64,000 bases of DNA from Hyphomonas pacifica (GCF_000682675.1 NZ_AWFA01000034.1:62001-126000); one strand, 5' to 3'; numbered from the stretch's first letter, positions 53,143-63,982 are shown. Notes: generated from the sequence alone by a model not told the origin. Made by a program: numbers and translations.

Positions 53143-53918
53143 CCAAGACGCCGCAGGAACTCGCCCTGATGGCCGAATCCGGCCGTCTGCTGGCGTCCGT
53201 GTTTGAACATCTGGACCGCATCTCCCTCGCCGGGAAATCCACGCTGCAGATCAATGACCTTGTAGAGCGCTTCATTGAAGATGAGCTTCAGGCACGCCCT
53301 GCGAGCAAAGGGCAATACGGTTTTGAATTCGTTCTGAACGCCTCTATCAATCAGGTCGTCTGTCATGGTGTTCCGTCGCCTGCGGACATCTTGCGCGATG
53401 GCGATATCGTGAATTTCGACATCACGCTGGAGAAGAATGGCTATATCGCCGATTCCTCCAAAACCTATCTGGTCGGCGATGTCAGCCTCGCGGCCCGGCG
53501 GCTGGTGCAGGCAACCTATTCCGCCATGTGGAAAGGCATCCAGGCGGTGCGTCCTGGCGCCCGACTGGGCGATATCGGCTATGCGATTGAGCGTCATGCC
53601 AAGCGCGCCGGCTATTCCGTGGTGCGGGATTATTGCGGGCATGGCATCGGGCGGGAGATGCATGAAGACCCGCAAATCCTGCATTTCGGCAAGCCCGGCA
53701 CCGGCCTTGCCCTGCGCGAGGGCATGGTCTTCACGATCGAACCGATGCTCAATCGCGGTCGCCGCACAGTGCGGACCGAAGAGGATGGCTGGACGGTTGT
53801 TACCGCCGATGGCTCTCTCTCCGCCCAGTTCGAGCATACCGTTGCCGTCACCGCCACGGGCGTCGAGGTGTTGACACTCAGGCCGGAAGAACGCGCCCCC
53901 GGTTACAAAGCGGCCTGA
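53139..53918 (+). CDS. map: Type I methionine aminopeptidase
   Basis: A 259-residue M24 metalloprotease that removes initiator methionine. All catalytic residues are in place and sit exactly three residues earlier than in the E. coli enzyme: His76 (CHGVPS), Asp94 (NFDITL), Asp105 (YIADSS), His168 (CGHGIGREM), Glu201 (FTIEPM) and Glu232 (QFEHTVAV). It is of the short type I form without N-terminal extension. It is translationally coupled to the ParD-like gene. Whether it is the sole or an extra MAP cannot be seen from this window. Confidence 0.93.
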   Translation: MTKTPQELALMAESGRLLASVFEHLDRISLAGKSTLQINDLVERFIEDELQARPASKGQYGFEFVLNASINQVVCHGVPSPADILRDGDIVNFDITLEKNGYIADSSKTYLVGDVSLAARRLVQATYSAMWKGIQAVRPGARLGDIGYAIERHAKRAGYSVVRDYCGHGIGREMHEDPQILHFGKPGTGLALREGMVFTIEPMLNRGRRTVRTEEDGWTVVTADGSLSAQFEHTVAVTATGVEVLTLRPEERAPGYKAA

Positions 53919-53979
53919 TCCGAGCAGGCCAGCCCTGCCCCAACGCCCCCATTGACGGGTCTCGCACAAGCCAGCAAAC

Positions 53980-54004
53980 CGCTGTCATATCCTTTCTGAC
54001 AGCG
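53980..54004. promoter_or_regulatory. Inverted repeat before the enoyl-CoA hydratase gene
   Basis: CGCTGTCA (53980-53987) and TGACAGCG (53997-54004) form a perfect 8-bp inverted repeat with a 9-bp spacer, ending 10 bp before the ATG at 54015. It overlaps the probable ribosome site (GGAG at 54004-54007), so it may be an operator or a translation-controlling hairpin. Confidence 0.4.
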
Positions 54005-54014
54005 GAGCGCCCAC

Positions 54015-54773
54015 ATGAGCGAGCATATTATCGAGAGCCTTGAAGACCGCGTCCTGACGCTTACCCTGAACCGTCCTGAGCGCAAGAATGCGCTGACCCA
54101 GGCCATGTATGCCGCGCTCGCAGATGCCATCAATGGCGCGAATGACGACAAGGGCGTCCGCGCCATCATCATCACCGGCGCGGGTGAGATGTTCACCGCC
54201 GGCAACGATCTGACAGACTTTGCCAGCAACATGGACGATGGCGAGCCGCCCGTCGCGCGCTTCCTCTCCGCCATCCGCGACGCAGAGAAGCCGCTGATCG
54301 CCGCCGTGAACGGCCCGGCCATCGGCGTGGGTCTCACCATGCTGCTGCATTGCGACATCGCCTACGCCGCCGACACGGCTGATTTCCGCGCGCCCTTCAC
54401 GGCGCTTGGCCTGGTGCCGGAGGCAGGCTCGTCCCTGCTGCTGCCGCTGACCGTGGGCAATTCCATGGCAAATGACATCCTTCTGGCCGGCCGCATCCTG
54501 ACCGCTGAGGAGGCGCTCGCCAGCGGGCTCGTCTCACGTGTTCTGCCCGCCGGTGACTTGCTCGCGGCCGCGCAGAAGACCGCCGCCGCCATTGCCGCCT
54601 CCGCGCCGACCGCCATGCGTCGTTCAAAGGGCCTGATCCGCGCCAATCGCGACGCTGTGAAGGCCCGCATGGACGCCGAAGGCAAAATCTTCGCAGAGCA
54701 GCTCAAATCCCCCGAATTCGCCGAAGCTGCCTCTGCCTTCGCCCAAAAGCGCAAACCGGTCTTCGAAGACTAG
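54015..54773 (+). CDS. Enoyl-CoA hydratase/isomerase family protein
   Basis: A 252-residue crotonase-fold enzyme. ITGAGEMFTAGNDLTDFASN and AAVNGPAIGVGLTMLLHCDIAYAA provide the oxyanion hole, and LGLVPEAGSSLLLPLTVGNSMANDILLAGRI the second active-site region; it has one Glu (VPEAGSS) in the catalytic zone, so isomerase as well as hydratase activity is possible. It acts on fatty-acyl-CoA beta-oxidation-type substrates. ATG at 54015 is preceded by GGAG and an inverted repeat. Single gene. Confidence 0.88.
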   Translation: MSEHIIESLEDRVLTLTLNRPERKNALTQAMYAALADAINGANDDKGVRAIIITGAGEMFTAGNDLTDFASNMDDGEPPVARFLSAIRDAEKPLIAAVNGPAIGVGLTMLLHCDIAYAADTADFRAPFTALGLVPEAGSSLLLPLTVGNSMANDILLAGRILTAEEALASGLVSRVLPAGDLLAAAQKTAAAIAASAPTAMRRSKGLIRANRDAVKARMDAEGKIFAEQLKSPEFAEAASAFAQKRKPVFED

Positions 54774-54783
54774 GATTTCCCTG

Positions 54784-54820
54784 GGTCCCCGGAATTTGTG
54801 TCAGCAAATATCCGGGGACC
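54784..54820. terminator. Long hairpin after the enoyl-CoA hydratase gene
   Basis: GGTCCCCGGA (54784-54793) with ATTTG, and CAAAT with TCCGGGGACC (54811-54820), form a 15-bp stem with one bulged A (54810) and a 6-base loop. There is an A-run, not a T-run, to its right, so it could end transcription from either side or be a repeat element. The rest of 54821-55040 has no recognised feature apart from the gyrB leader. Confidence 0.45.
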
Positions 54821-55047
54821 ATAACTTAAAAAAAACACCTCTCATCAGCCCCTTCCATCCCTCAGAACACCCCGAATTCCAGCCCGAAATCAGCGGAATT
54901 TCACCCGTTTTTGCCCCCATATTCCGCAGGCGGATGCACAGCGGGCGAAATACCGCCACAGAGCGTTGATTTCATTGCTATTTATACGCTGCAAAAACAC
55001 CCCTCCGCCTGTGGCCTTTGCCCCCCAAACCCCCTATAAATAAAGGC

Positions 55048-55060
55048 GAATCTACGAATC
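55048..55060. promoter_or_regulatory. Pair of GANTC sites in the gyrB leader
   Basis: GAATC occurs at 55048-55052 and again at 55056-55060, both within 30 bp of the gyrB start. GANTC is the CcrM methylation site in Caulobacterales, where clustered sites in promoters mediate cell-cycle control. Just upstream is TATAAA (55035-55040), a possible -10 element. Link to CcrM/GcrA is inferred from the motif. Confidence 0.45.
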
Positions 55061-55075
55061 GATGAGGAGGCCTGA

Positions 55076-57537
<2,462 letters not shown>

Positions 57538-57687
57538 TCTCCCGAGACGGCTCCGCGCCCTTCCCGCAAGAGACTCCGGCATTCACCGGAGATACGGATT
57601 GGGGGGCCGCCCCTCCCTCCCCCACACGCCGCGGGAACCCCTGCCCGTTGCCCACGTTTCTTTCACTGAGATGAAAGGAACACCGCC

Positions 57688-57873
57688 ATGAAAGCCAAGT
57701 CCGAAGCCCAGCAGAAAGCCGCCGGCGCGGCGCTGGCCGCCAAGCGGGGGGACATGCCGAAATCAAAGCTCCAGGGTGCCTCCAGGGAGATGTACGAGAC
57801 CATGACCGAGGACGAGCTCGACGACATGGCCTCCACCTCTCACGACGATCTGCCCGAAAAGAAGGGGGACTAG
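57688..57873 (+). CDS. DUF3008 family protein
   Basis: A 61-residue protein matching the DUF3008 family, with KSEAQQKAAGAALAAKRG at the start, KLQGASREMYETM in the middle and ELDDMASTSHDDLPEKK at the end. These small charged proteins are conserved in proteobacteria and their role is unknown; some are stress-induced. ATG at 57688 is preceded by AAAGGA. Only three bases separate its stop from the next start, so the pair is cotranscribed. Confidence 0.85.
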   Translation: MKAKSEAQQKAAGAALAAKRGDMPKSKLQGASREMYETMTEDELDDMASTSHDDLPEKKGD

Positions 57874-57876
57874 CCC

Positions 57877-58221
57877 ATGGACCGCAAGCAAGTCTGGGAA
57901 ACCGAAAAAAGCTTCTGGCTCGAAGGGCCGGATTTCTACCGTGACCGGATGGTTTCCGATGCCTTCATGGTCTATCCCGCGCCGACCGGCATCCTGATCG
58001 GGGCCGACATCCTCCATGCCCTGGAGCAAGCGCCGCGCTGGGACAGTATCGACATGTCAGATCTGCAACAACTTGATACAGGCGACACAACCGTTCTGGC
58101 CTACAGCGCCACGGCCAGCGTCGATGGGGGCGATCCGTATCAGGCGCTCTGCTCCAGCACCTATGTGTGCATTGATGGCCGCTGGAAGCTGATGTCTCAT
58201 CAGCAAACGCCTGTTTCTTAA
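57877..58221 (+). CDS. NTF2-like (DUF4440/SnoaL-type) small protein
   Basis: A 114-residue protein with a probable cone-shaped NTF2-like fold: an N-terminal helix (VWETEKSFWLEG), a strand/turn with YPAPTGILIGADILHALEQ, and beta-sheet residues TTVLAYSATASVDGG, SSTYVCIDGRWKLMSHQQTP, which is typical of DUF4440 proteins. No catalytic residues can be named. It follows DUF3008 by three bases with the GGGGG ribosome site inside that gene's end. Confidence 0.65.
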   Translation: MDRKQVWETEKSFWLEGPDFYRDRMVSDAFMVYPAPTGILIGADILHALEQAPRWDSIDMSDLQQLDTGDTTVLAYSATASVDGGDPYQALCSSTYVCIDGRWKLMSHQQTPVS

Positions 58222-58389
58222 GCCGCACGCGCCCCTCCGTAAACGTCTGAAAAAGGCGCCCCTGTCCAAGGGATAAGCGGCTGCCCCGGCACGGCACACT
58301 CCCTGCTGCAACGCCGCCTTCCGTCCCGCGCGCCATGAGGAAAGCCCGCGCCCAATCCTGCGCAATGTGATGCGTGACAGATTAGGCGC

Positions 58390-59082
58390 ATGACGTACAA
58401 GAGCCCCGATTTCCTTGTCTATGCCGGCCGGTTCACCGTGCAATGGCTGGACCATGCCACCGCCGGTTTCCGGCGTGCTCTGGGGCTCACCCTTCTGCCC
58501 GCCCTGCCCTTTCTGCCGCGCCGGCAATTGCAGGAATTGACGCGCTTTCTGGCCCATGCCGAGCCGGTGATGCGCCGCATCCTCTATCTGATGGCGGTTG
58601 AGCTGGGCGCCCTTCCCGTCCGGGAGCGGACGTCCTCCGCCACTGCGTCAGCCGCTACACGCGCGCCCGCCAAGCCGCCCAAAACCAGCCGGCCTCTTTT
58701 TCCTCAACCGCGCTTTCGCTTGAGCGAACCGGAAGAACGCCCGCAGGCCGCGCGCACCCCGCCGCCAAAACGTTTCCGCACCGGCCCGCGCATCCGCCGC
58801 CTTGATGTGGAGCCCCCTGTCGATCTGTCGGAATATCCGGCCGGGCCGGATGACATTCTGCCCGCGGCGCGGCATGTGCGCCGCTTGCTGGCGCTGGAAG
58901 ATGTGTTCGAGAACATGTCCCGCTATGTCACCGCCATGCGCCGCCTTATCGGCAAGGCAAAGCCCGTCGTGGGGCGGGCTCTGCCGCCTGCCTTCCGGCG
59001 CAGGCCTCTGACACCTGCGCAGCAGCAGAATGCCTGCGACCTGCACGCAGAGGCAACACGCCTCGCCTACAACACATCCTGA
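58390..59082 (+). CDS. Hypothetical Arg/Pro-rich protein, unknown function
   Basis: I do not recognise this gene. The 230-residue product has a helical N-terminal part (residues about 10-75, with FRRALGLTLLPALPFLPRR), a low-complexity Ala/Pro/Arg linker (about 80-140) and a helical C-terminal part (RHVRRLLALEDVFENMSRYV, about 160-190). It is strongly basic, and could bind nucleic acid, lipid or the envelope. Codon use is more G/C-rich than the neighbours, fitting the disordered linker. ATG 58390 lacks a strong ribosome site. Confidence 0.55.
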   Translation: MTYKSPDFLVYAGRFTVQWLDHATAGFRRALGLTLLPALPFLPRRQLQELTRFLAHAEPVMRRILYLMAVELGALPVRERTSSATASAATRAPAKPPKTSRPLFPQPRFRLSEPEERPQAARTPPPKRFRTGPRIRRLDVEPPVDLSEYPAGPDDILPAARHVRRLLALEDVFENMSRYVTAMRRLIGKAKPVVGRALPPAFRRRPLTPAQQQNACDLHAEATRLAYNTS

Positions 59083-59154
59083 TACAGACTTGATCGCCAG
59101 GTAAAAAACCGGACGGGCCCAGCCCCGTACCGGCCCTTTGTGCTGCGTGGAACT

Positions 59155-59874
59155 CTAGTCCAGCAGGCTCAGCCCCACGCCCGCGAAGCGGATCTCAAAT
59201 CCATCCACGTCCAACCCCATATCCTGCGCGCGCGCCAGCACACCCGCCCGGTCTGCCACATGAATGCCAAAGGCAGCCAGACGCTCGACCGGCCCCTCCC
59301 GGAAGATGATCGCGCCGTCCTTCACATATAGTGTGCGGCGATCCACGATCAGGCCCAGCGCCAGCGCCCAACGACTGGCCAGGCCGTCCGGGTCCGGCGT
59401 CTCCACTGCCATGCTGACCAGCCCTCCGGGAACAGAGCGCTCGCGCCAGTCCGGCCCGCCCCAGCGCCAGCTGCCAAGAGGTCGCGCTTCGTCCACAGAG
59501 ACAATTGTCCCGCCCATATCGGCCGGGTGCAGATGGCTTGCGGAAATGTCCGGCAGGTCAATATTCCACACGCGGCGAATGCCCATACTGTCCACACGAG
59601 ACCGGAAGGCGTCCAGCTGGGGGGTCTGGAAGATGGCCATGTATCCGCCCTCCCCGCAGCGCGTGATGAAACGCTGCGCGGGCGCATCGTCTTTCATCGG
59701 CACGACAACTTCCAGAAATTGATCGCCCATCGCATAGACGCGGTTTTCCAGGCCAAACTCCTTAACGCCCGGATCAATGAATGGCTCGCCCAGGCCCAGC
59801 AACTCGCCCAGCTGGTCTGCCGTCTCCAGACTTTTCGCGGCGATCACCAATTGGCGTATGCGCGGCACCGGCAT
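59155..59874 (-). CDS. VOC-like (glyoxalase-family) protein
   Basis: A 239-residue protein with a glyoxalase-like N-terminal half: IRQLVIAAKSLETADQLGELLGLGEPF, FLEVVVPMK, GGYMAIFQTPQLDAF. A second repeated unit follows (VSMAVETPDPDGLASRWALALGL), so it has two VOC repeats. Expected metal ligands are not clear, so it may be non-catalytic. ATG at 59874 follows GGAGG. Single gene convergent on the hypothetical gene; divergent from the CDF exporter. Confidence 0.7.
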   Translation of the reverse strand: MPVPRIRQLVIAAKSLETADQLGELLGLGEPFIDPGVKEFGLENRVYAMGDQFLEVVVPMKDDAPAQRFITRCGEGGYMAIFQTPQLDAFRSRVDSMGIRRVWNIDLPDISASHLHPADMGGTIVSVDEARPLGSWRWGGPDWRERSVPGGLVSMAVETPDPDGLASRWALALGLIVDRRTLYVKDGAIIFREGPVERLAAFGIHVADRAGVLARAQDMGLDVDGFEIRFAGVGLSLLD

Positions 59875-59982
59875 GTCATCCTCCCAATATTTTTATCTGT
59901 GTCAGCGGACACAATATCATAACAAACGCAACGCTATCACACTTGAATTGACCACAGAGCGAAGACACGCCACCAAGGCCTC

Positions 59983-60975
59983 ATGAACGATCACACGCAC
60001 GATTCTTCCGACCACGATCATGAACATGGCGACCATGGCCATTCCCACGGGCACAGCCACGCGCATGGCCATGGCCACAGCCATTCCCATGATGCGGACA
60101 TGACGACAGCGGATTCGCGCCGCCGCGTCGCTCTGGCGGCCATGCTGACGGCGGCCTTCATGGGGGCAGAGATCGCCGGCGGCGTCATCTCCGGCTCCCT
60201 CGCCCTCTTGGCAGATGCCGCGCACATGCTGACGGATGCCGGCTCGCTCGCCCTCGCCTGGGTCGGCTACAAGCTGGCCGAGCGCCCGGCAGACCCGCAG
60301 CGTTCCTATGGCTTTGCGCGGATGAAGATCCTCGCCGCCTTCACCAATGGCATCCTCTTGGTGCTGCTGTCGCTGTGGATCGTGTGGGAGGCCATACAAC
60401 GCCTGCTGCAGCCGGTGGAGGTGATGGGCGATGTGCTGATGGCCGTCGCGGTGGGTGGCCTTCTGGTCAACATCATCGCCTTTGCCATCCTGCATGGCGG
60501 CAGCAAGGAAGACCTGAACCTGCAGGGCGCGCTGTGGCATGTGCTGGGCGATTTGCTCGGCTCCGTCGCGGCGATTGGCGCGGCGATCATCATCATGACG
60601 ACCGGCTGGATGGCGGCGGACCCGATTCTCTCTGTTCTGGTGGCGATTCTGGTTCTGGTGGCCGGGGTGCGCATTGCCCGCCAGTCGGGCCACATCCTGC
60701 TGGAAGGCACGCCGGATGGCCTCTCCCCCGCCGAGATCCGCGCGGATCTGGTGGCAGAGATTCCAGGCGTTGCGGAAATTACCCACATCCATGCCTGGGC
60801 GCTGACAGAGCACAAACCCCTGATTACGCTGGAGGTTTCGGCCGCGCCCGGCACGGATCTGGACCTTCTGCGCCAACAGGTCAAAGCCCGCCTGGCTGAC
60901 CGGTTTGACGTCTCCCATGCCACGGTGGAAGTCGTCTCCGCCGCCGCCGAGCCTAGCGGGCAGTGTTCACATTGA
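59983..60975 (+). CDS. Cation diffusion facilitator (Zn2+/Co2+ exporter)
   Basis: A 330-residue CDF transporter that exports divalent metals by proton antiport. Its N terminus (residues 2-37) is exceptionally His/Asp-rich, probably metal-sensing. Six membrane helices follow; the metal site is in TM2 (ALLADAAHMLTDAGSLALAW; H and D residues) and TM5 (ALWHVLGDLLGSVAAIGAA), the typical ZnT-like CzcD/DmeF arrangement. The C-terminal cytoplasmic domain has ITHIHAWALTEHKPLITL. Start at ATG 59983. Single gene with no regulator nearby. Confidence 0.92.
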   Translation: MNDHTHDSSDHDHEHGDHGHSHGHSHAHGHGHSHSHDADMTTADSRRRVALAAMLTAAFMGAEIAGGVISGSLALLADAAHMLTDAGSLALAWVGYKLAERPADPQRSYGFARMKILAAFTNGILLVLLSLWIVWEAIQRLLQPVEVMGDVLMAVAVGGLLVNIIAFAILHGGSKEDLNLQGALWHVLGDLLGSVAAIGAAIIIMTTGWMAADPILSVLVAILVLVAGVRIARQSGHILLEGTPDGLSPAEIRADLVAEIPGVAEITHIHAWALTEHKPLITLEVSAAPGTDLDLLRQQVKARLADRFDVSHATVEVVSAAAEPSGQCSH

Positions 60976-61063
60976 TATGAGCGCGATAGCGCTTTAAGGC
61001 TCATGGGGCAGCCCCTATATGCGGGGCCGAGAGAACACGAAAACAAGATGGCGGAGCCTTCGC

Positions 61064-62032
61064 ATGGCTGAGACGAAACATACCGAAATCCTCATCATCG
61101 GCTCCGGCCCGGCGGGCTGGACCGCAGCCGTTTACGGCGCGCGTGCCATGCGAGAGGTAACGGTGGTGACCGGTATCCAGCCCGGCGGCCAGCTGACCAT
61201 CACGACCGAAGTGGAAAACTATCCCGGCTTCACTGAGATTCAGGGCCCGGACCTGATGGTGAAGATGCAGGAACATGCCGAAGCCATGGGGGCCAAAGTG
61301 ATCAATGATCACATCGCAGAGGTCGATTTCGACTCCCGCCCCTTCCGCGCAATTGGCGAGAGCGGCACGGTCTACACTGCCGATTCCGTCATCATCGCGA
61401 CCGGCGCACAGGCCAAATGGCTCGGCCTGCCCAGCGAGGAGAAGTACAAAGGCTTTGGCGTCTCCGCCTGTGCCACCTGTGACGGCTTCTTTTATCGCGG
61501 CAAGGAGGTTCTGGTTGTCGGCGGCGGCAATACCGCCGTTGAAGAAGCGCTGTTCCTGACCAATTTCGCCTCCAAGGTTACCGTCGTGCACCGCCGCGAC
61601 AGCTTCCGCGCCGAGAAGATCCTGCAGGACCGTCTGTTCAAGAATCCCAAGGTCGAGATCATCTGGAACAATGTTCTGGATGAAGTGCTGGGCGAAGGCG
61701 ACCCGCCCGGCGTCACCGGCGCGCGCATCAAGAATGTCGAGACCGGCGAGACGACCGACATTCCGGTCCACGGCGTGTTCATCGCCATCGGCCATGCCCC
61801 GTCGACAGAGCTGTTCAAGGGCAAGTTGGAAATGAAAGACAATGGCTATCTGATCACCGCGCCGGATTCGACCGCCACCGCCATTCCGGGCGTCTTCGCG
61901 GCAGGCGATGTGACGGACGAGACCTATCGCCAGGCTGTCACCGCCGCCGGCATGGGCTGCATGGCCGCGCTGGAAGCCGAACGCTTCATGACCGAACAGG
62001 AAGCGCACGCAGAGTCTGTCGCTGCGGAATAA
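61064..62032 (+). CDS. trxB: Thioredoxin-disulfide reductase
   Basis: A 322-residue flavoenzyme that reduces thioredoxin with NADPH. FAD motif IIGSGPAGWTAAVY (about 10-23), redox pair Cys136/Cys139 (SACATCDG), NADPH motif VVGGGNTAVEEALFL, HRRDSFRA, and the C-terminal FAD motif GVFAAGDVTDETYRQAVTAAG all fit TrxB. ATG at 61064 follows GGCGGAG; a longer start at 61019 is unlikely. Single gene between the metal exporter and a TPR-like gene. Confidence 0.95.
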   Translation: MAETKHTEILIIGSGPAGWTAAVYGARAMREVTVVTGIQPGGQLTITTEVENYPGFTEIQGPDLMVKMQEHAEAMGAKVINDHIAEVDFDSRPFRAIGESGTVYTADSVIIATGAQAKWLGLPSEEKYKGFGVSACATCDGFFYRGKEVLVVGGGNTAVEEALFLTNFASKVTVVHRRDSFRAEKILQDRLFKNPKVEIIWNNVLDEVLGEGDPPGVTGARIKNVETGETTDIPVHGVFIAIGHAPSTELFKGKLEMKDNGYLITAPDSTATAIPGVFAAGDVTDETYRQAVTAAGMGCMAALEAERFMTEQEAHAESVAAE

Positions 62033-62050
62033 TCGAGCGGCCGGGGCCGG

Positions 62051-62812
62051 CTACAGCATACGAGCCGCCAGCGCCTCGGCCTCTGCATCTCCCCGCTGCA
62101 ACTCTGCCTTCAGCGTTGCGGCGCGGGCCTGCATCACTTTCTGAAGTGCGCTATGCGTGGGCACGCTTAGCGCCGCCTCCAGCGCGGCGGTGATCTCGTC
62201 ATGATATTTGCGGCAATCGAGCGCCGCCAGGGCCCGGGCCCATTGCCAGTGCAGCGCGGCATCTTCCGGGTCGGCAGCAATCGCGGCCTGATAATGTGCC
62301 CGGCCATCGCTGATGCTGGCGCCCATCATCATCGCGCCGATCCGCCCGCCCCGGCGCACCACTTCGAGATTCCAGACAGACAAAAAGCCATTGGCGTAGA
62401 TATTGCCGGGGTCATCTTCCAGCACGCTGCGCGCCAGATCCCGCGCCTCCTCGCCCCAGCCGGTCTTGCGGGCAGCACCGTTCGACATGGGCCGAATGAT
62501 CAGCGACAGGGCGATCGCCCGCTGCAGGCGGCCTTCCAGATGTTGCTTGTCTATGGCGAGCGCAGCATCGGCCTTGTCCAGCGCGGCGTGCAACAGGGCC
62601 TCCGGCGGGTCAGCCGGGCCGGACATCGCCTCCGCCAGCAGGGCTCGCGCGCTGAAGGCCAGCTCGTCGGGATTGCTCTTGTCAGACGCCGCTGCCAGTG
62701 CGGCCTGATACTCCCCCGCCTGAAACGCCGCCTCCGCTACCCCAGGCTCAGCCCCCGCCGCCCCGGCAAGCATCACCGCCCCCGCCAGAAATGCCACAAG
62801 CTTGTGTCTCAT
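62051..62812 (-). CDS. Exported TPR-like protein, unknown function
   Basis: A 253-residue protein with a signal peptide (MRHKLVAFLAGAVMLAGAAGAEP, cleavage near Ala-Gly-Ala) and helical repeats resembling TPRs: EAAFQAGEYQAALAAASDK, ALDKADAALAIDKQHLEGRLQRAIAL, ARDLARSVLEDDPGNIYANGFLS, HYQAAIAADPEDAALHWQWARAL. It probably acts as a periplasmic scaffold. The ATG at 62812 lacks a clear ribosome site. Convergent with trxB. Confidence 0.7.
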   Translation of the reverse strand: MRHKLVAFLAGAVMLAGAAGAEPGVAEAAFQAGEYQAALAAASDKSNPDELAFSARALLAEAMSGPADPPEALLHAALDKADAALAIDKQHLEGRLQRAIALSLIIRPMSNGAARKTGWGEEARDLARSVLEDDPGNIYANGFLSVWNLEVVRRGGRIGAMMMGASISDGRAHYQAAIAADPEDAALHWQWARALAALDCRKYHDEITAALEAALSVPTHSALQKVMQARAATLKAELQRGDAEAEALAARML

Positions 62813-62882
62813 AAGGGAGAGGATAAGCCGATCAGCGCCAATCCGCCAGCAGTTGGTGGAATTTCTGAAAATTAGAGGAAAA

Positions 62883-62959
62883 TGGTGGTTCGGGGGAGAC
62901 TTGAACTCCCGACCTCGCGATTATGAGTCGCGCGCTCTAACCAGCTGAGCTACCGAACC
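62883..62959 (-). tRNA. tRNA-Met (CAU anticodon)
   Basis: A complete cloverleaf with encoded CCA on the minus strand. The acceptor stem pairs GGTTCGG with CCGAACC, the D arm is GCTCAGCTGGTTAGAGC, the anticodon stem is CGCGA/TCGCG with loop CTCATAA (anticodon CAU), and the T arm is GGGAG-TTCAAGT-CTCCC. Elongator tRNA-Met is most likely; a tRNA-Ile2, whose CAU is modified to lysidine, shares the same loop and cannot be excluded by eye. Confidence 0.95.
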
Positions 62960-63101
62960 GATCGCTGATGCGAAGGGCGCCTCATACACGCGGTTTCGCC
63001 GCCCTGCAAGCACCTCGCCTGCACTCGATGCAGACAATTGTGTGCAGATTGCCGGGGCCGGCCCGCCCTGCCCCATCGCCTTGTCCTGCGCCCTGGCCCG
63101 C

Positions 63102-63470
63102 TCAGTCGCGATTGCTGACCAGCAGCACCGCAATCACCAGCGCCTTGATCCGCGGCAGCCAGGCCAGAACCGCGCCGATCACCATGGCCGCCGACAGCGG
63201 CAGCGTCACCCACATCGGCCAGCCGGACATTGAAATGAACAGGGTGAGCGCCACCAGAACAGGCCCGAGACTGAGCACGGTCAGCCAGGCCGGGCCGTCC
63301 TCGGCCGGGATCTCTCCGATTGGCTCTCCGCAGACGGCACAGGTGTCGACCTGTTTGAGATAGGCGCGGAAGATGGCCCCCTTGCCGCAGACCGGGCAGC
63401 GAAAGCGCAGGCCGCGCCAGATGGCGGTGCGCAGGCCGGGCGTAGGATAGACATGGGGCTGCTGAGTCAT
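63102..63470 (-). CDS. DUF983 family membrane protein
   Basis: A 122-residue protein of the DUF983 family. The N terminus has two Cys pairs, FRCPVCGKG and DTCAVCGEPIGE, forming a probable zinc ribbon, followed by two membrane helices (about 63-82 and 84-115, WLTVLSLGPVLVALTLF and VTLPLSAAMVIGAVLAWLP). The family is conserved in alphaproteobacteria with unknown function. ATG at 63470; no strong ribosome site. A receiver-domain gene follows in the same direction further right. Confidence 0.88.
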   Translation of the reverse strand: MTQQPHVYPTPGLRTAIWRGLRFRCPVCGKGAIFRAYLKQVDTCAVCGEPIGEIPAEDGPAWLTVLSLGPVLVALTLFISMSGWPMWVTLPLSAAMVIGAVLAWLPRIKALVIAVLLVSNRD

Positions 63471-63550
63471 GCGGCCAGCTGTGCGCCTGCCCGCGGGCCA
63501 AGGCAAGACGGTGTAAGCGCGCAGCTGTCAGGGCGGCGCGCCAGCAGGGC

Positions 63551-63982
63551 TCAGGCGAGCTGGCGAACGTCCAGCCCGGCTTCGGCCTCGGCTTCCTTGT
63601 CGGCGATCAGGATGTCGGCCAGCGTGGCGACGAGCGCCCGCGGACGGATCGGCTTTTCGATCATCGTGGTAAAGCCCGCGCGCTGGCAGGCGACCCGCCG
63701 CTCAGGGCTGACATCGGCCGTTACGGCGATGATCGGCGCAGTGGCGTTCGGCCCGGCTGAGGCGCGCAGGGTTTTCAGCACCTCCTCCCCTTCCGTACCG
63801 GGCAGGTGAATGTCTGTCAGAATGGCCTGATAGGACGTGACCAGAGCGCGGTCGATGGCATCCTCGCCGGTCTTTACCGCATCGACTTCCCAGCCCGCCG
63901 CAGACAGGGCCCGTGTGATGACCAGCGCGCTGACGGCGTGATCCTCTGCCAGCAGGATGCGGCCCAGATCGAAGGCGCGCAT
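63551..63982 (-). CDS. Receiver (REC) domain protein, possibly the end of a hybrid sensor kinase
   Basis: A 143-residue CheY-like domain with acid pocket LLAEDHAVSA, phosphoacceptor Asp in AILTDIHLPG, Thr/Ala switch in IIAVTADVS and Lys in IEKPIRP, so phosphorylation should work. The frame stays open to the right edge of the window through the residues before ATG 63982. It may therefore be only the C-terminal receiver of a hybrid histidine kinase, or a stand-alone regulator starting at 63982. The sequence shown does not decide. Confidence 0.75.
   Translation of the reverse strand: MRAFDLGRILLAEDHAVSALVITRALSAAGWEVDAVKTGEDAIDRALVTSYQAILTDIHLPGTEGEEVLKTLRASAGPNATAPIIAVTADVSPERRVACQRAGFTTMIEKPIRPRALVATLADILIADKEAEAEAGLDVRQLA

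Noticed and set aside
62921-63501. Open frames across the tRNA and DUF983 region
   Set aside because: They cover the tRNA or lie in other frames of the DUF983 gene.
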